A stretch of 15,433 nt of DNA from Hydrogenophaga sp. (GTDB lineage Bacteria; Pseudomonadota; Gammaproteobacteria; Burkholderiales; Burkholderiaceae_C), in the NCBI GenBank assembly GCA_018335615.1, contig JAGXRS010000298.1:1-15433 (forward strand), in the 5' to 3' direction. The translations under genes and the position numbers were made by a program. Position 1 is the first letter of the stretch; each line of letters starts with the position of its first letter. Under the pieces are notes generated by a model. It was not told where the DNA came from and made no database searches. It worked only from the letters and a program-made list of their open reading frames with translations. Of the stretch, positions 1 to 6,878 are shown one piece after another.

Positions 1-89
1 ACGGCACGGAAGGTCAGGTACTGGAAGACCCGCAGGAAGCTGAACTCCGGTCCGAGGGTCTGCAGCCACATGGCCAGGCTAAGCAGCAT
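1..89 (-). CDS. mraY: MraY, phospho-N-acetylmuramoyl-pentapeptide transferase (N-terminal fragment)
   Basis: Only the first 29 codons lie in the window; the gene runs off the left edge. MraY is an integral membrane enzyme that transfers phospho-MurNAc-pentapeptide from UDP to undecaprenyl phosphate, making lipid I. The visible residues start MLLSLAMWLQTLGPEF and continue through FLRVFQYLTFRA, the usual amphipathic start and first-helix entry of betaproteobacterial MraY. The ATG overlaps the end of murF by 11 bp and has an AAGGACG Shine-Dalgarno sequence about 7 bases upstream, inside murF. Position directly after murF is the normal dcw order and supports the call despite the short fragment. 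Confidence 0.88.
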   Translation of the reverse strand, partial: MLLSLAMWLQTLGPEFSFLRVFQYLTFRA

Positions 90-1518
90 GGGAAACGTCC
101 TTTTGTTGTTGTTCTTGTCCGGTGGTGGCCAGGGCCTGCACGGCCTGCACCACCCGCTCCATGCGCATGAAGCGCGAGCCCTTCACCAGCACGCTGCGCA
201 CAGTCGGCTCGGCTGAGTCGGCGACCGTCCGGGCCACGGGGTCCAGCAGGGACGGCACATCGGCCCAATGCGTGGGCGCTGGTTCACCGGCCGCGAGCAG
301 CGCGTTGGTGGCCTGGTGCATCCAGTCACCGGTGACGTGCACGGTTTCGATGCCCCGGGCGCGGGCATGGCGCAGCACCTCCAGGTGAAACACCAGCCCC
401 TGCTCGCCCACCTCACCCATGTCGCCGAGCACCAGCACCCGCGGGCCGGGCAGCTCGGCCAGCACATCGATGGCCGCCACCACGGAATCCGGGTTGGCGT
501 TGTAGGTGTCGTCGACCAGGGTGATGGCGCGGCCGGGCAGTGCCAGCACGCCGGCGCGGGAGCGCCCGCCAACGGGCTCGAAAACGTCGAGGCCGCGCGC
601 GATCGCGTCCAGCGACACGCCAGCGGCCAGCGCACAGGCCGCTGCGGCCAGGGCGTTGCGCACGTTGTGCCGGCCGGCGATGTGCAGGCGGCAGCTGAAC
701 GGGCCGGCGGGCGTGGCGGCATCGAGGTGCCAGCCGCCCTCGGTCCACTCGACATGCGACGCGTGCACGTCGGCGGTGGCATCGGCATCGCTGAAGGTCA
801 TCACGCGACGGCCCGCAGCGAGTTCGCGCCACACCGGCGTGTAGGCATCGTCACTCGGGAACACGGCCACGCCGCTCGGCGACAGGGCCTCGATCACGGC
901 GCCGTTTTCGCGCGCCACGGCTTCCACGGTGGCCATGAACTCCAGGTGCTCGCGCTGCGCGTTGTTCACCAGCGCCACGGTGGGCTGGGCCAGCGCGGCC
1001 AGGTAGGCGATTTCGCCTGGGTGGTTCATGCCCAGCTCGACCACGGCCAGCTGGTGCTGTTCGCGCAGGCGCAGCAGGGTGAGCGGCACGCCAATGTCGT
1101 TGTTCAGGTTGCCCTGCGTGGCCAGCGCACGCTCGCCCGCCTGGGCACGCAGGATGGACGCCACCATCTGCGTGACGGTGGTCTTGCCATTGCTGCCGGT
1201 CACGGCGATCAGCGGAAGAGCGAACTGCTCGCGCCACAGCCGGGCCAGCTCGCCCAGCGCCAGCCGGGTGTCGGGCACTTCAACGCCCGGCAGACCCGCG
1301 GCTGCCAGTCCGCCATGGGCGATGGCCGCCACGGCGCCCCGGGCCTGCGCCTGAGGGAGAAAGTCGTGCGCGTCGAAGCGCTCGCCCTTGAGCGCCACGA
1401 ACAGGTCGCCGCTCTGCAGGCTGCGCGTGTCGGTGTGTACGCGCCCGATGCCCCGCGGCAACTCACCGGTGGTGCGAGCACCGCTGAGCCGACCCATGAG
1501 TGCGGTCAGGTCCTTCAC
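79..1518 (-). CDS. murF: MurF, UDP-N-acetylmuramoyl-tripeptide--D-alanyl-D-alanine ligase
   Basis: Cytoplasmic ATP-dependent ligase that adds D-Ala-D-Ala to UDP-MurNAc-tripeptide, the last step of the soluble precursor pathway. The 479-residue product has the three Mur-ligase domains: an N-terminal UDP-binding domain (about 1-100), a central ATPase with P-loop GSNGKTT at 108-114 and the VNNAQREHLEF segment at 184-194, and a C-terminal domain with GRHNVRNAL at 282-290, DDTYNANPDS at 336-345 and LGDMGE at 364-369. It is slightly longer than E. coli MurF (about 452). The start is GTG, with GGAGGT six bases upstream, and overlaps the murE stop by 4 bp (GTGA), suggesting translational coupling. 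The C-terminus ends in a Gln-rich tail (GQEQQQK) next to the mraY start. Confidence 0.97.
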   Translation of the reverse strand: MKDLTALMGRLSGARTTGELPRGIGRVHTDTRSLQSGDLFVALKGERFDAHDFLPQAQARGAVAAIAHGGLAAAGLPGVEVPDTRLALGELARLWREQFALPLIAVTGSNGKTTVTQMVASILRAQAGERALATQGNLNNDIGVPLTLLRLREQHQLAVVELGMNHPGEIAYLAALAQPTVALVNNAQREHLEFMATVEAVARENGAVIEALSPSGVAVFPSDDAYTPVWRELAAGRRVMTFSDADATADVHASHVEWTEGGWHLDAATPAGPFSCRLHIAGRHNVRNALAAAACALAAGVSLDAIARGLDVFEPVGGRSRAGVLALPGRAITLVDDTYNANPDSVVAAIDVLAELPGPRVLVLGDMGEVGEQGLVFHLEVLRHARARGIETVHVTGDWMHQATNALLAAGEPAPTHWADVPSLLDPVARTVADSAEPTVRSVLVKGSRFMRMERVVQAVQALATTGQEQQQKDVSHAA

Positions 1519-3071
1519 GCGGGCACCTCCGGCATGGTGGCGGCGCGCTGCTGCAGCGCAGCGAGCGCCTGCGCCTGATCGGAAAAAACGGTCTTCACGC
1601 CTTGCACGTCCTGGTAATCCTCATGGCCTTTGCCGGCGATCAGCACCACGTCCTGCGGGCTGGCCAGCTGCACCGCCTGCGCAATGGCGGCGGCGCGGTC
1701 GGGTTCGATGCGCGCACGCGCCGGCTGGCGCAGCCCGGCGCGCATCTGCGCCAGGATGGCCAGCGGGTCTTCGCTGCGCGGGTTGTCACTGGTCAGCACC
1801 GGGTGCTGCGCTTCGCGCTCGGCCACGGCGGCCATCAGCGGGCGCTTGCTGGCGTCGCGGTCACCGCCGCAGCCCACCACCACCCAGAGCGCACCGCCGC
1901 GCTGCTGTGCCAGCGGTTGCAAGGCCTGCAGGGCTTTCTCGAGCGCGTCGGGCGTGTGGGCATAGTCCACCAGCACCAGGGGCTGGGCGGCCACGGGAGC
2001 GGGCACCTGCTCCATGCGCCCGGGTACGGGGGTGAGCGCCTGGCACGCCTGCACGGCGGCGGGCAATGACACACCCAGCGCACGGGCAGAAGCCAGCACG
2101 CACAGCAGGTTCGACACGTTGTAGCGACCCACCAGCGGCAACTCCAGTTCAAGCGGCTCGCCCGGCACGCCGGCGGCATCGCGCTCCACCAGCACCAGGC
2201 GCATGCCGTGGTCGGTGACGGCGACGGCACTCGCCACCAGCCGGGCGTCGCACGGCTGGCCGGCTTCGGCCATGCCCACGGCCCACACATCCAGCCCACG
2301 CGCGTGCAGGCGCGCGGCCAACGCGGGGCCACGCGGGTCGTCCACGTTCACCACGGCGGTGGCGAGACCGGGCCAGTCGAACAGCGCGGACTTGGCCGCC
2401 CAGTAGGCCTCCATGTCGCCATGAAAATCCAGGTGGTCCTGCGTGAAATTGGTGAACACGGCCACCCGGATCTGCGCCGCGTTGAGGCGCCCTTCCACCA
2501 GACCGATGGACGAGGCTTCGATGGCGCAGGCGCGCACGCCGCTGTCCACCATCTCGCGCAGGCGCGACTGCAGCAGCACCGGATCGGGTGTGGTCAGGCC
2601 GGTGGGCACCAGGGCGTGGGTGGTGTCACCGGCCAGCGGCGGCTGCCCGATGCCCAGCGTGCCCACCACGCCGCAGGGTGTACCGGCCGCCGCGAGCAGC
2701 TGGGCCGTCCACCAAGCGGTGGAGGTCTTGCCGTTGGTACCCGTGATCGCCACCAGCCCCAGCCGGCCGCTGGGATGGCCATGGAAAGCGCTGGCGATGG
2801 GACCGGCCAACGCTTTCAGGCCGGGAACCGCGAGCACCCGCGCGTCGTCGAAGCCGTAGGCCTCCACACCGGCCTGCTCGACCAGCACGGCGCAGGCCCC
2901 CGCCGCGAGGGCAGTCGCCACGAAACGCCGCCCGTCGGTGGCCGCGCCGGGCCAGGCCACAAAACCGTCACCCGCCCGCACCTGCCGGCTGTCGCACTGC
3001 AGCGATCCGGACACCTGCGCGCGCAACCAGTCGGCCACCTGGGCGGGGTCTTTCATCATCTGGAGCGCCAT
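1515..3071 (-). CDS. murE: MurE, UDP-MurNAc-L-alanyl-D-glutamate--2,6-diaminopimelate ligase
   Basis: Cytoplasmic ligase that adds the third amino acid to the peptidoglycan stem peptide. The 518-residue product shows the P-loop GTNGKTST at 111-118, TNFTQDHLDFHG at 207-218, a lysine in WAAKSALF (K227) that matches the carbamylated lysine of the family, GRYNVSNLL at 315-323 and DYAHTPDALEKAL at 369-381. DNPRSEDP at 429-436 is the DNPR signature of enzymes that use meso-diaminopimelate rather than lysine. ATG is preceded by GGAG eight bases upstream and overlaps the ftsI stop by one base (TGATG). The stop overlaps the murF GTG start. Length and motifs are normal. Confidence 0.97.
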   Translation of the reverse strand: MALQMMKDPAQVADWLRAQVSGSLQCDSRQVRAGDGFVAWPGAATDGRRFVATALAAGACAVLVEQAGVEAYGFDDARVLAVPGLKALAGPIASAFHGHPSGRLGLVAITGTNGKTSTAWWTAQLLAAAGTPCGVVGTLGIGQPPLAGDTTHALVPTGLTTPDPVLLQSRLREMVDSGVRACAIEASSIGLVEGRLNAAQIRVAVFTNFTQDHLDFHGDMEAYWAAKSALFDWPGLATAVVNVDDPRGPALAARLHARGLDVWAVGMAEAGQPCDARLVASAVAVTDHGMRLVLVERDAAGVPGEPLELELPLVGRYNVSNLLCVLASARALGVSLPAAVQACQALTPVPGRMEQVPAPVAAQPLVLVDYAHTPDALEKALQALQPLAQQRGGALWVVVGCGGDRDASKRPLMAAVAEREAQHPVLTSDNPRSEDPLAILAQMRAGLRQPARARIEPDRAAAIAQAVQLASPQDVVLIAGKGHEDYQDVQGVKTVFSDQAQALAALQQRAATMPEVPA

Positions 3072-4804
3072 CAGAACGACTCCTCCACCACCTCGGTGAC
3101 GATCTGCGGTTTGACGCTGATGTCGGGCTGCACGCCGAGGATGCGCAGGGTCTGTTGCACCGTTTCACTGAACACCGGTGCGGCCACCAGCCCCCCGTAG
3201 TACTGCCCGGTGCTGGGCTCGTCCACCATCACCGCCACCACGATGCGCGGGTTGTCCACTGGCGCCAACCCCACGAAGAAGCTGCGGTATTTCTTGTCGG
3301 CATAGCCCTTGCCTTCCTGCTTGCGGGCCGTGCCGGTCTTGCCGCCGACGGAGTAACCCATCGTCTGCGCCTTCGCCGCGGTGCCGCCGGGGCCGGCCGC
3401 CATCTCCAGCATCTTGCGCACCGACAGGGCATGGGCGGGGCTGAAGACCTGCGCACCCGTGACCGTGTCGTCGGTCTTGAGCATGCTGACCGGGATCAGT
3501 TCGCCGTCGCGGGCAAACACGGTATAGGCCTGGGCCAGCTGGAACAGCGACGCCGACAGCCCGTAGCCGTAGCTCATGGTCGCCTGCTCGATGGGGCGCC
3601 AGCTCTTGTGGGGCCGCAGACGCCCGCTCACCGCGCCCGGGAAGGGCAACTGGGGCTTCTGGCCGAAGCCGGCCTGCGCATAGCTCTCCCACATCTCCCG
3701 CGGCGACATCTGCATGGCCATTTTGACCGTGCCCACATTGCTGGATTTCTGGATCACCTCGTTGACCGTGAGCACGTTGTAGGAACGTGAATCGGAAATG
3801 GTGGAGCCACCGATGGCCAGGCGCCCGGGTGCGGTCTGGATCGGCGTCGTCGGCTTGACCAGTCCCTTCTCCAGCGCCAGCGCTGCTATGAAGGGCTTCA
3901 TCGTCGAACCGGGCTCGAAACTGTCGGTCAGGGCGCGGTTGCGCAACTGCTCGCCGCTGAGGTTCTGGCGCCGGTTGGGGTTGTAGCTGGGGTAATTGGC
4001 CAGGGCCAGCACCTCGCCGGTGCGCACGTCAAGCACCACCACGCTGCCGGCGCGAGCCTTGTGCTCGCGCACCGCATCGCGCAGCTTCTGATAAGCGAAG
4101 TACTGCACCTTGCTGTCGATGGAGAGCTGAAGGTCCGGCCCGTCCACCGGCGGCACGACATCGCGCACGTCCTCCACCACCCGGCCCAGCCGGTCCTTGA
4201 TGACGCGGCGCGATCCGCTGCGACCCGAGAGCTGCTCGTTGAAGGCCAGCTCAACCCCTTCCTGCCCGCGGTCTTCCACATTGGTGAAGCCCACCACATG
4301 GGCCGCCGCCTCGCCCTCGGGGTACTGCCGCTTGTATTCACGGCGCTGGTACACGCCCTTGATGCCCAGCGCCGCGATCTCCTTGGCCACCGGCTCGTCC
4401 ACCTGGCGTTTCACCCACACAAACGTCTTGTCTTCGGGGCCCAGCCGCTTGCGCAGCTCGGGCAGGGACATCTCCAACAACTTCGCCAGCTTGGGCAACT
4501 GCGGGTCGTTCTTGTCCACATCTTCCGGGATCGCCCAGATGCTCTGCGCCACCACGCTGGACGCCAGGATCAAACCGTTGCGGTCGAGCACGCGGCCGCG
4601 GTTGGCCGGCAGTTCCAACGTACGGGCAAAACGCACCTCGCCCTGGCGCTGGAAGAACTCGTTGCCAAACACCTGGACATAGGCGGCGCGCCCGGCCAGG
4701 CCGGCAAAGGCAAAGGCCAGGGCAGCGACGATGAACTTGCTGCGCCAGACCGGGGTCTTGCTGGCCAGCAGCGGGCTGGCGCCGTAGCTGATGTTGCGGG
4801 TCAC
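3071..4804 (-). CDS. ftsI: FtsI (PBP3), septal peptidoglycan transpeptidase
   Basis: Class B penicillin-binding protein that cross-links septal peptidoglycan as part of the divisome. It has a short cytoplasmic N-terminus, one membrane segment at about 22-45, a periplasmic pedestal domain (RGRVLDRNG at 69-77) and a C-terminal transpeptidase domain. The three active-site motifs are present: SxxK as STMK at 300-303 (Ser300 the acylated residue), SSN at 354-356 and KTGTA at 489-493. The 577-residue length matches FtsI (588 in E. coli). The GTG start overlaps the ftsL stop by 4 bp, with an AGGGGG Shine-Dalgarno sequence about six bases upstream. The order ftsL-ftsI-murE is the standard dcw arrangement. 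This family is the target of beta-lactams such as aztreonam. Confidence 0.97.
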   Translation of the reverse strand: MTRNISYGASPLLASKTPVWRSKFIVAALAFAFAGLAGRAAYVQVFGNEFFQRQGEVRFARTLELPANRGRVLDRNGLILASSVVAQSIWAIPEDVDKNDPQLPKLAKLLEMSLPELRKRLGPEDKTFVWVKRQVDEPVAKEIAALGIKGVYQRREYKRQYPEGEAAAHVVGFTNVEDRGQEGVELAFNEQLSGRSGSRRVIKDRLGRVVEDVRDVVPPVDGPDLQLSIDSKVQYFAYQKLRDAVREHKARAGSVVVLDVRTGEVLALANYPSYNPNRRQNLSGEQLRNRALTDSFEPGSTMKPFIAALALEKGLVKPTTPIQTAPGRLAIGGSTISDSRSYNVLTVNEVIQKSSNVGTVKMAMQMSPREMWESYAQAGFGQKPQLPFPGAVSGRLRPHKSWRPIEQATMSYGYGLSASLFQLAQAYTVFARDGELIPVSMLKTDDTVTGAQVFSPAHALSVRKMLEMAAGPGGTAAKAQTMGYSVGGKTGTARKQEGKGYADKKYRSFFVGLAPVDNPRIVVAVMVDEPSTGQYYGGLVAAPVFSETVQQTLRILGVQPDISVKPQIVTEVVEESF

Positions 4805-5106
4805 GGCGTGCCCCCTGCTGCAGCGGCACCCCGGGCGGGTGCGGCGTACACCGTGACATACTGTGTGATACCCGGCGTGACCGGGCGCATCTGCAACTGG
4901 CTCATGGCCAGTTGCTGCACGCGGGCCGAGGTCGCTTCGGCGCGCTTCTGCACCTGGAGCTGTTCGTGCTCGGCGTCCAGTCGGGTGGCTTGCGCCCGTG
5001 CACGGTCCAGCGCGGTGTAAAGCCGACGCGACTCGTACTGCGTGTGCACCAGGTAAAACGCGCTGGCCAGCAACACCAGCAGCAGCACGAGGTTCAGCCG
5101 GATCAT
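4801..5106 (-). CDS. ftsL: FtsL, cell division protein
   Basis: Small bitopic divisome protein that forms a subcomplex with FtsB and FtsQ and activates FtsWI. The 101-residue product has a five-residue cytoplasmic N-terminus, a hydrophobic membrane segment at about 5-21 (NLVLLLVLLASAFYLVH), then a charged heptad-like coiled coil at about 26-65, and a periplasmic tail with AMSQLQMRPVTPG near 67-79. Sequence conservation in this family is poor, so the call leans on topology and position between rsmH and ftsI. The ATG lacks a normal Shine-Dalgarno sequence; a run of seven G lies just upstream, directly after a strong hairpin. The last residues are Ala/Gly-rich. Confidence 0.93.
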   Translation of the reverse strand: MIRLNLVLLLVLLASAFYLVHTQYESRRLYTALDRARAQATRLDAEHEQLQVQKRAEATSARVQQLAMSQLQMRPVTPGITQYVTVYAAPARGAAAAGGTP

Positions 5107-5116
5107 GGCCGCCCCC

Positions 5117-5136
5117 CCACGCGCGCCGGCGCGTGG
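5117..5136 (-). promoter_or_regulatory. 8-bp perfect hairpin just upstream of the ftsL start
   Basis: The arms CCACGCGC (5117-5124) and GCGCGTGG (5129-5136) pair perfectly around a GCCG loop, in the 52-bp gap between rsmH and ftsL. In the mRNA the stem ends about ten bases before the ftsL ATG, and the G-run that must serve as ribosome binding site follows directly. No U-tract follows, so it is not an intrinsic terminator. A role in setting ftsL translation or RNA processing is inference. Confidence 0.45.
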
Positions 5137-5158
5137 CTGGCGCTGCGGGTTGCGCGCA

Positions 5159-6082
5159 TCATGCCGGTACCTCCGTGCGCTCGGCGACCCGCATCACGGC
5201 GCTGCGCGAGCGCGGGTTGGCCTGGATCTCGGCTTCGGAAGGCTTGACGCGGTGCACGCCGCGCAGCGCCATGGGCGCCGGTTCTGCAAAGGGGACGCGG
5301 CGGTCGACCACGGTGCGCGAATGGCCCGCCATGAACTGCTTGACGATGCGGTCTTCCAGCGAATGGAAGCTGATCACCACCAGCCGGCCATTCGGCTTGA
5401 GCACCCGAAGACTGGCCGCTAGCGCCTGCTGCAGCTCTTCCAGTTCGGCATTGATGAAAATCCGAAAAGCCTGAAAGGTGCGCGTGGCGGGGTCCTTGCC
5501 CGGCTCGCGGGTCTTGACCGCGCCAGCCACGACTTCGGCCAGCTCACGGGTGGTACGAAAAGGGCCCCGCTCCTGTCGGCGACGATCAATCGCCTTTGCA
5601 ATCTGTTGAGCAAACCGTTCTTCGCCGTAATCACGGATCACCTCCGCCAGTGTGAGTACATCGGCCGTTTCCAGCCACTGCGCCACGCTCTGGCCGCGCG
5701 TGGTGTCCATGCGCATGTCCAGAGGACCATCGTGGCGAAAAGAAAAACCCCGTTCGGGGTCGTCAATCTGGGGAGAGCTGACACCGAGGTCCATCAGGAC
5801 CCCGTCGACACTGGACGGGCCGACGGCCTCTAGGTGACAGAACCCCTCATGCCGGATGGAAAACCGACCGTCGCTGGCCGCCAGCGCTTCTGCGGCCGCG
5901 ACCGCCTGGGGATCCTTGTCGAACGCCGTCAGCCGCCCACGCGGCGAGAGCTGCTCCAGCACCCGGCGCGAATGGCCCCCGCGCCCGAACGTGGCATCGA
6001 CATAGTGTCCGTCGGGCTGCAGAGCGAGCGCCTGCACGGCCTCGTGCAGCAGAACGGTGTGGTGAATCCAGACGTCTTGCAC
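5159..6082 (-). CDS. rsmH: RsmH (MraW), 16S rRNA (cytosine-1402-N4)-methyltransferase
   Basis: SAM-dependent methyltransferase that makes N4-methylcytosine at position 1402 in the decoding centre of 16S rRNA. The 307-residue product carries the family motifs in order: HHTVLLHEAV at 7-16, SAM-binding DATFGRGGHS at 29-38, DLGVSSPQID at 98-107, RGFSFR at 111-116 and GPLDMRMD at 119-126, a helical insert ending in TRTFQAFRIFINAELEEL (200-217), ISFHSLEDRIVK at 237-248 and the C-terminal NPRSRSAVMR at 289-298. The only in-frame start after the preceding stop codon is GTG, nine bases after the mraZ stop; no clear Shine-Dalgarno sequence is visible, so translation may depend on coupling with mraZ. 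An internal terminator-like hairpin is listed separately. Confidence 0.97.
   Translation of the reverse strand: MQDVWIHHTVLLHEAVQALALQPDGHYVDATFGRGGHSRRVLEQLSPRGRLTAFDKDPQAVAAAEALAASDGRFSIRHEGFCHLEAVGPSSVDGVLMDLGVSSPQIDDPERGFSFRHDGPLDMRMDTTRGQSVAQWLETADVLTLAEVIRDYGEERFAQQIAKAIDRRRQERGPFRTTRELAEVVAGAVKTREPGKDPATRTFQAFRIFINAELEELQQALAASLRVLKPNGRLVVISFHSLEDRIVKQFMAGHSRTVVDRRVPFAEPAPMALRGVHRVKPSEAEIQANPRSRSAVMRVAERTEVPA
5736..5760 (-). terminator. Terminator-like hairpin plus T-tract inside rsmH
   Basis: On the coding strand ACCCC-GAAC-GGGGT forms a 5-bp G/C-rich stem (two more bases can pair in the loop), followed immediately by TTTTTCTTTT. It covers codons 109-116, which encode the conserved PERGFSF motif, so the pattern may simply follow from the protein sequence. 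It has the form of a weak intrinsic terminator or pause site near the start of the dcw operon. Function is unproven. Confidence 0.3.
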
Positions 6083-6091
6083 CGCGGTCTT

Positions 6092-6520
6092 TCAGAAGGA
6101 GAAGTCTTTGAAGACATCGGGCATCTCGGCTTTCATGGCCTCGGCTTCCTGGTCGGCGTACACCTGGGCGTCCCACAATTCAAAATAGGCGCCCATGCCC
6201 AGCAGCACAGCGTCTTTGCGGATACCCGCGGCAGCGCGCAACTCGGGCGACACCAGCACGCGGCCCGAGGCATCCATGTCGACGTCCATGGCGTTTCCCA
6301 GGAAGATGCGCTTCCACCACTGCGCCTGCATGGGCAGGGCCGCAATGCGGTCGCGGAAGCGCTCCCATTCGTTGCGCGGAAAGACCATGAGACAGCCGTG
6401 CGGGTGCTTGGTGATGGTGAGCTGACTGCCAGCGCTGGCGCTCAGGACGTCGCGGTGCCGGGTCGGCACAGAAAGCCGACCTTTCCCATCAAGACTGAGA
6501 GAAGAGGCACCCTGAAACAC
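6092..6520 (-). CDS. mraZ: MraZ, transcriptional regulator of the dcw cluster
   Basis: DNA-binding protein with two AbrB-like half domains that assembles into rings and represses its own dcw promoter; in E. coli it is antagonised by RsmH. The 142-residue product has the first swapped-hairpin motif DGKGRLSVP at 11-19 and the second DASGRVLVSPELR at 83-95, with the conserved WWKRIFLGNAMDVDMD between them. I chose the GTG at 6520, giving the family-typical N-terminus MFQGASSLSLD, with AGGA nine bases upstream. A longer reading to 6553 would add eleven residues unlike the family and would run into the AAGTG repeat array. First gene of the cluster; rsmH follows after nine bases. Confidence 0.93.
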   Translation of the reverse strand: MFQGASSLSLDGKGRLSVPTRHRDVLSASAGSQLTITKHPHGCLMVFPRNEWERFRDRIAALPMQAQWWKRIFLGNAMDVDMDASGRVLVSPELRAAAGIRKDAVLLGMGAYFELWDAQVYADQEAEAMKAEMPDVFKDFSF

Positions 6521-6539
6521 CGCGGCATATCCTACAAAA

Positions 6540-6576
6540 ACACTATTCACCACTTAATTGCACTTTTTTCCACTTT
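6540..6576 (-). promoter_or_regulatory. MraZ box array (four 10-bp-spaced AAGTG repeats)
   Basis: On the minus strand AAAGTGG, AAAGTGC, TAAGTGG and ATAGTGT occur with exactly 10-bp spacing (plus-strand CAC at 6541, 6551, 6561 and 6571), ending 20 bp before the mraZ start. MraZ binds tandem repeats of 10-bp period in front of its own gene (TGGG type in E. coli, AAAGTG type in Mycoplasma). The array therefore fits an autoregulatory operator contacted on one face of the helix. The repeat pattern is seen; MraZ binding is inferred. The copy nearest the gene is the most degenerate. Confidence 0.75.
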
Positions 6577-6628
6577 ATCAGGAAAACTCGACCGTCCTCC
6601 TGACGGAGACATAATTTTTCAATAAAAT

Positions 6629-6686
6629 CAATCACTTAGAATACAATTTGAAACAAGCGGCCGAGTCCAAGCAAAACAATCACTTA
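6629..6686. repeat. Two direct copies of CAATCACTTA upstream of mraZ
   Basis: An identical 10-base word occurs at 6629-6638 and 6677-6686, 48 bp apart. On the minus strand it reads TAAGTGATTG, which contains the AAGTG core seen in the MraZ boxes. These could be outlying operator half-sites or chance in an AT-rich region. Confidence 0.4.
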
Positions 6687-6821
6687 CAACGGCGTCTGCA
6701 CGTGGTGCATCAAAAACCGTGTTCAAAGTCACGGCGTTCAGCGGGCACAGCCGGGCCCATCTCGTGGCCAGGCGGCGCGGGATGTCCAGGTATCCAGCAG
6801 GGGCTGAAACAGCGCGCTCAC

Positions 6822-6875
6822 GCCCCCCAAGATGCGGGGGCGGGCCAGCAGCAAAGGGGGCAGCGTCCCCCTGCT
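6822..6875 (-). terminator. hslU: Pair of G/C hairpins after hslU, possible terminator
   Basis: Four bases past the hslU stop, GGGGG/CCCCC arms (6856-6860 with 6867-6871, loop of six) are extended by AGC/GCT pairing. A second stem GCCCCC/GGGGGC lies at 6822-6827 with 6836-6841. Only three T follow the first stem on the minus strand, so this is at best a weak intrinsic terminator; it may instead protect the 3' end of the mRNA or be part of a dispersed intergenic repeat. Confidence 0.4.
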
Positions 6876-6878
6876 CTT

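Larger units (their letters stand above)
6521..6878. other. 358-bp intergenic region between hslU and mraZ, with AT-rich dcw promoter zone
   Basis: This is the largest gene-free stretch. From about 6525 to 6690 it is markedly AT-rich compared with its surroundings and should contain the main dcw promoter. The best hexamer pair I find on the minus strand (TTGTAT, 16 bases, TATTGA) is weak, so I do not annotate a promoter. It holds the MraZ boxes, a small inverted repeat CCGTC/GACGG with a 5-base loop (6592-6606), two copies of CAATCACTTA (6629-6638 and 6677-6686), and two G/C-rich hairpins near the hslU stop. No convincing short gene is visible. Confidence 0.7.

Noticed and set aside
268..1578. 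A 436-codon plus-strand open frame opposite murF
   Set aside because: murF motifs are complete on the minus strand; the plus-strand product is His/Gln/Gly-rich without domains.
6521..6553. Longer mraZ reading starting at 6553
   Set aside because: The extra residues do not match the family N-terminus and the region overlaps the regular repeat array; GTG at 6520 has an AGGA site.
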